From Methylophaga pinxianii (GTDB taxonomy: Bacteria > Pseudomonadota > Gammaproteobacteria > Nitrosococcales > Methylophagaceae): a DNA stretch of 64,000 bases. The DNA is taken from assembly GCF_020447225.1 (NCBI RefSeq), contig NZ_JAJAEO010000188.1:81433-145432 (forward strand), read 5' to 3'. Shown here piece after piece: positions 63,957 through 64,000 of the stretch (within the stretch, counting starts at the first letter, position 1; every line of letters begins with the position of its first letter). The notes below the pieces were generated by a model. That model had not been told where the DNA came from. It worked only from the letters and a program-made list of their open reading frames with translations, and did no database searches. Made by a program: the position numbers and the translations under genes.

Positions 63957-64000
63957 CCGAAAAAAGTGATATTTAGGGTCAATGTATAAACCAAAAAAAA

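Overview
This window is a stretch of chromosome from a Gram-negative bacterium, most likely a gammaproteobacterium of moderate G+C content. It has a Tad pilus locus, an outer-membrane porin and lipoproteins, and a PomB-like motor protein. A porin-formamidase-FmdB block resembling the fmd locus known from methylotrophs, joined to urea transport and urease genes, makes a marine methylotroph such as Methylophaga a reasonable guess. No C1-oxidation gene lies in the window, so this is inference. No rRNA, tRNA or CRISPR array was recognised.

Layout. (1) 1-4.3 kb: a PhoP/PhoQ-like two-component operon with PepSY proteins at both ends, then an Aer-like PAS chemoreceptor with a flagellar sigma-28-type promoter. 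(2) 4.5-11 kb: cyclopropane fatty acid synthase, catalase, Dps, and an aldehyde dehydrogenase/acetolactate-synthase-like pair, which reads as a stress and aldehyde/2-oxoacid block. (3) 11-17.1 kb: an orphan PomB-like stator protein, a SlyB-like lipoprotein, a sodium:neurotransmitter-family symporter, and a phospholipase D-VTT membrane fusion overlapping an endonuclease/exonuclease/phosphatase protein. (4) 17.3-28.2 kb: a Tad/Flp pilus locus (pilin, prepilin peptidase, TadE-like, RcpC, RcpA, TadZ, TadA, TadB, TadC, TadD, DUF3613, TadG-like), followed by a convergent diguanylate cyclase. (5) 29.5-33.8 kb: the Anbu proteasome-like peptidase, convergent with a three-gene operon (circularly permuted ATP-grasp, alpha-E, zinc metallopeptidase). 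(6) 34.5-52.6 kb: a nitrogen-scavenging block with porin, formamidase, fmdB, urtABCDE, ureDABCEFG and ureJ, then an NCS1-transporter/histidine-kinase/receiver fusion and a LuxR-type response regulator. (7) 52.7-61.6 kb: MOSC protein, Sel1 lipoprotein, GGDEF-EAL protein, a giant DUF748 protein and a cytosine-deaminase-like enzyme. (8) 61.6-64 kb: an accessory end with a 270-bp MITE-like element, a REP-like hairpin next to a gene lacking its 5' end, an integron attC-like site, and a class III nucleotide-cyclase-like gene.

The most interesting signal is in block 6. The porin/formamidase operon and the transporter-kinase gene each carry a 16-bp palindromic site, TACG-N8-CGTA, that matches at 13 of 16 bases. 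In both places a plausible -10 hexamer lies 23-24 bp downstream. This suggests the NCS1-kinase and its LuxR-type partner form an amide/urea-sensing regulatory system that activates both the uptake/degradation operon and itself. The accessory right end, with a cyclase gene starting 4 bp after an attC-like hairpin, is the second region to follow up.
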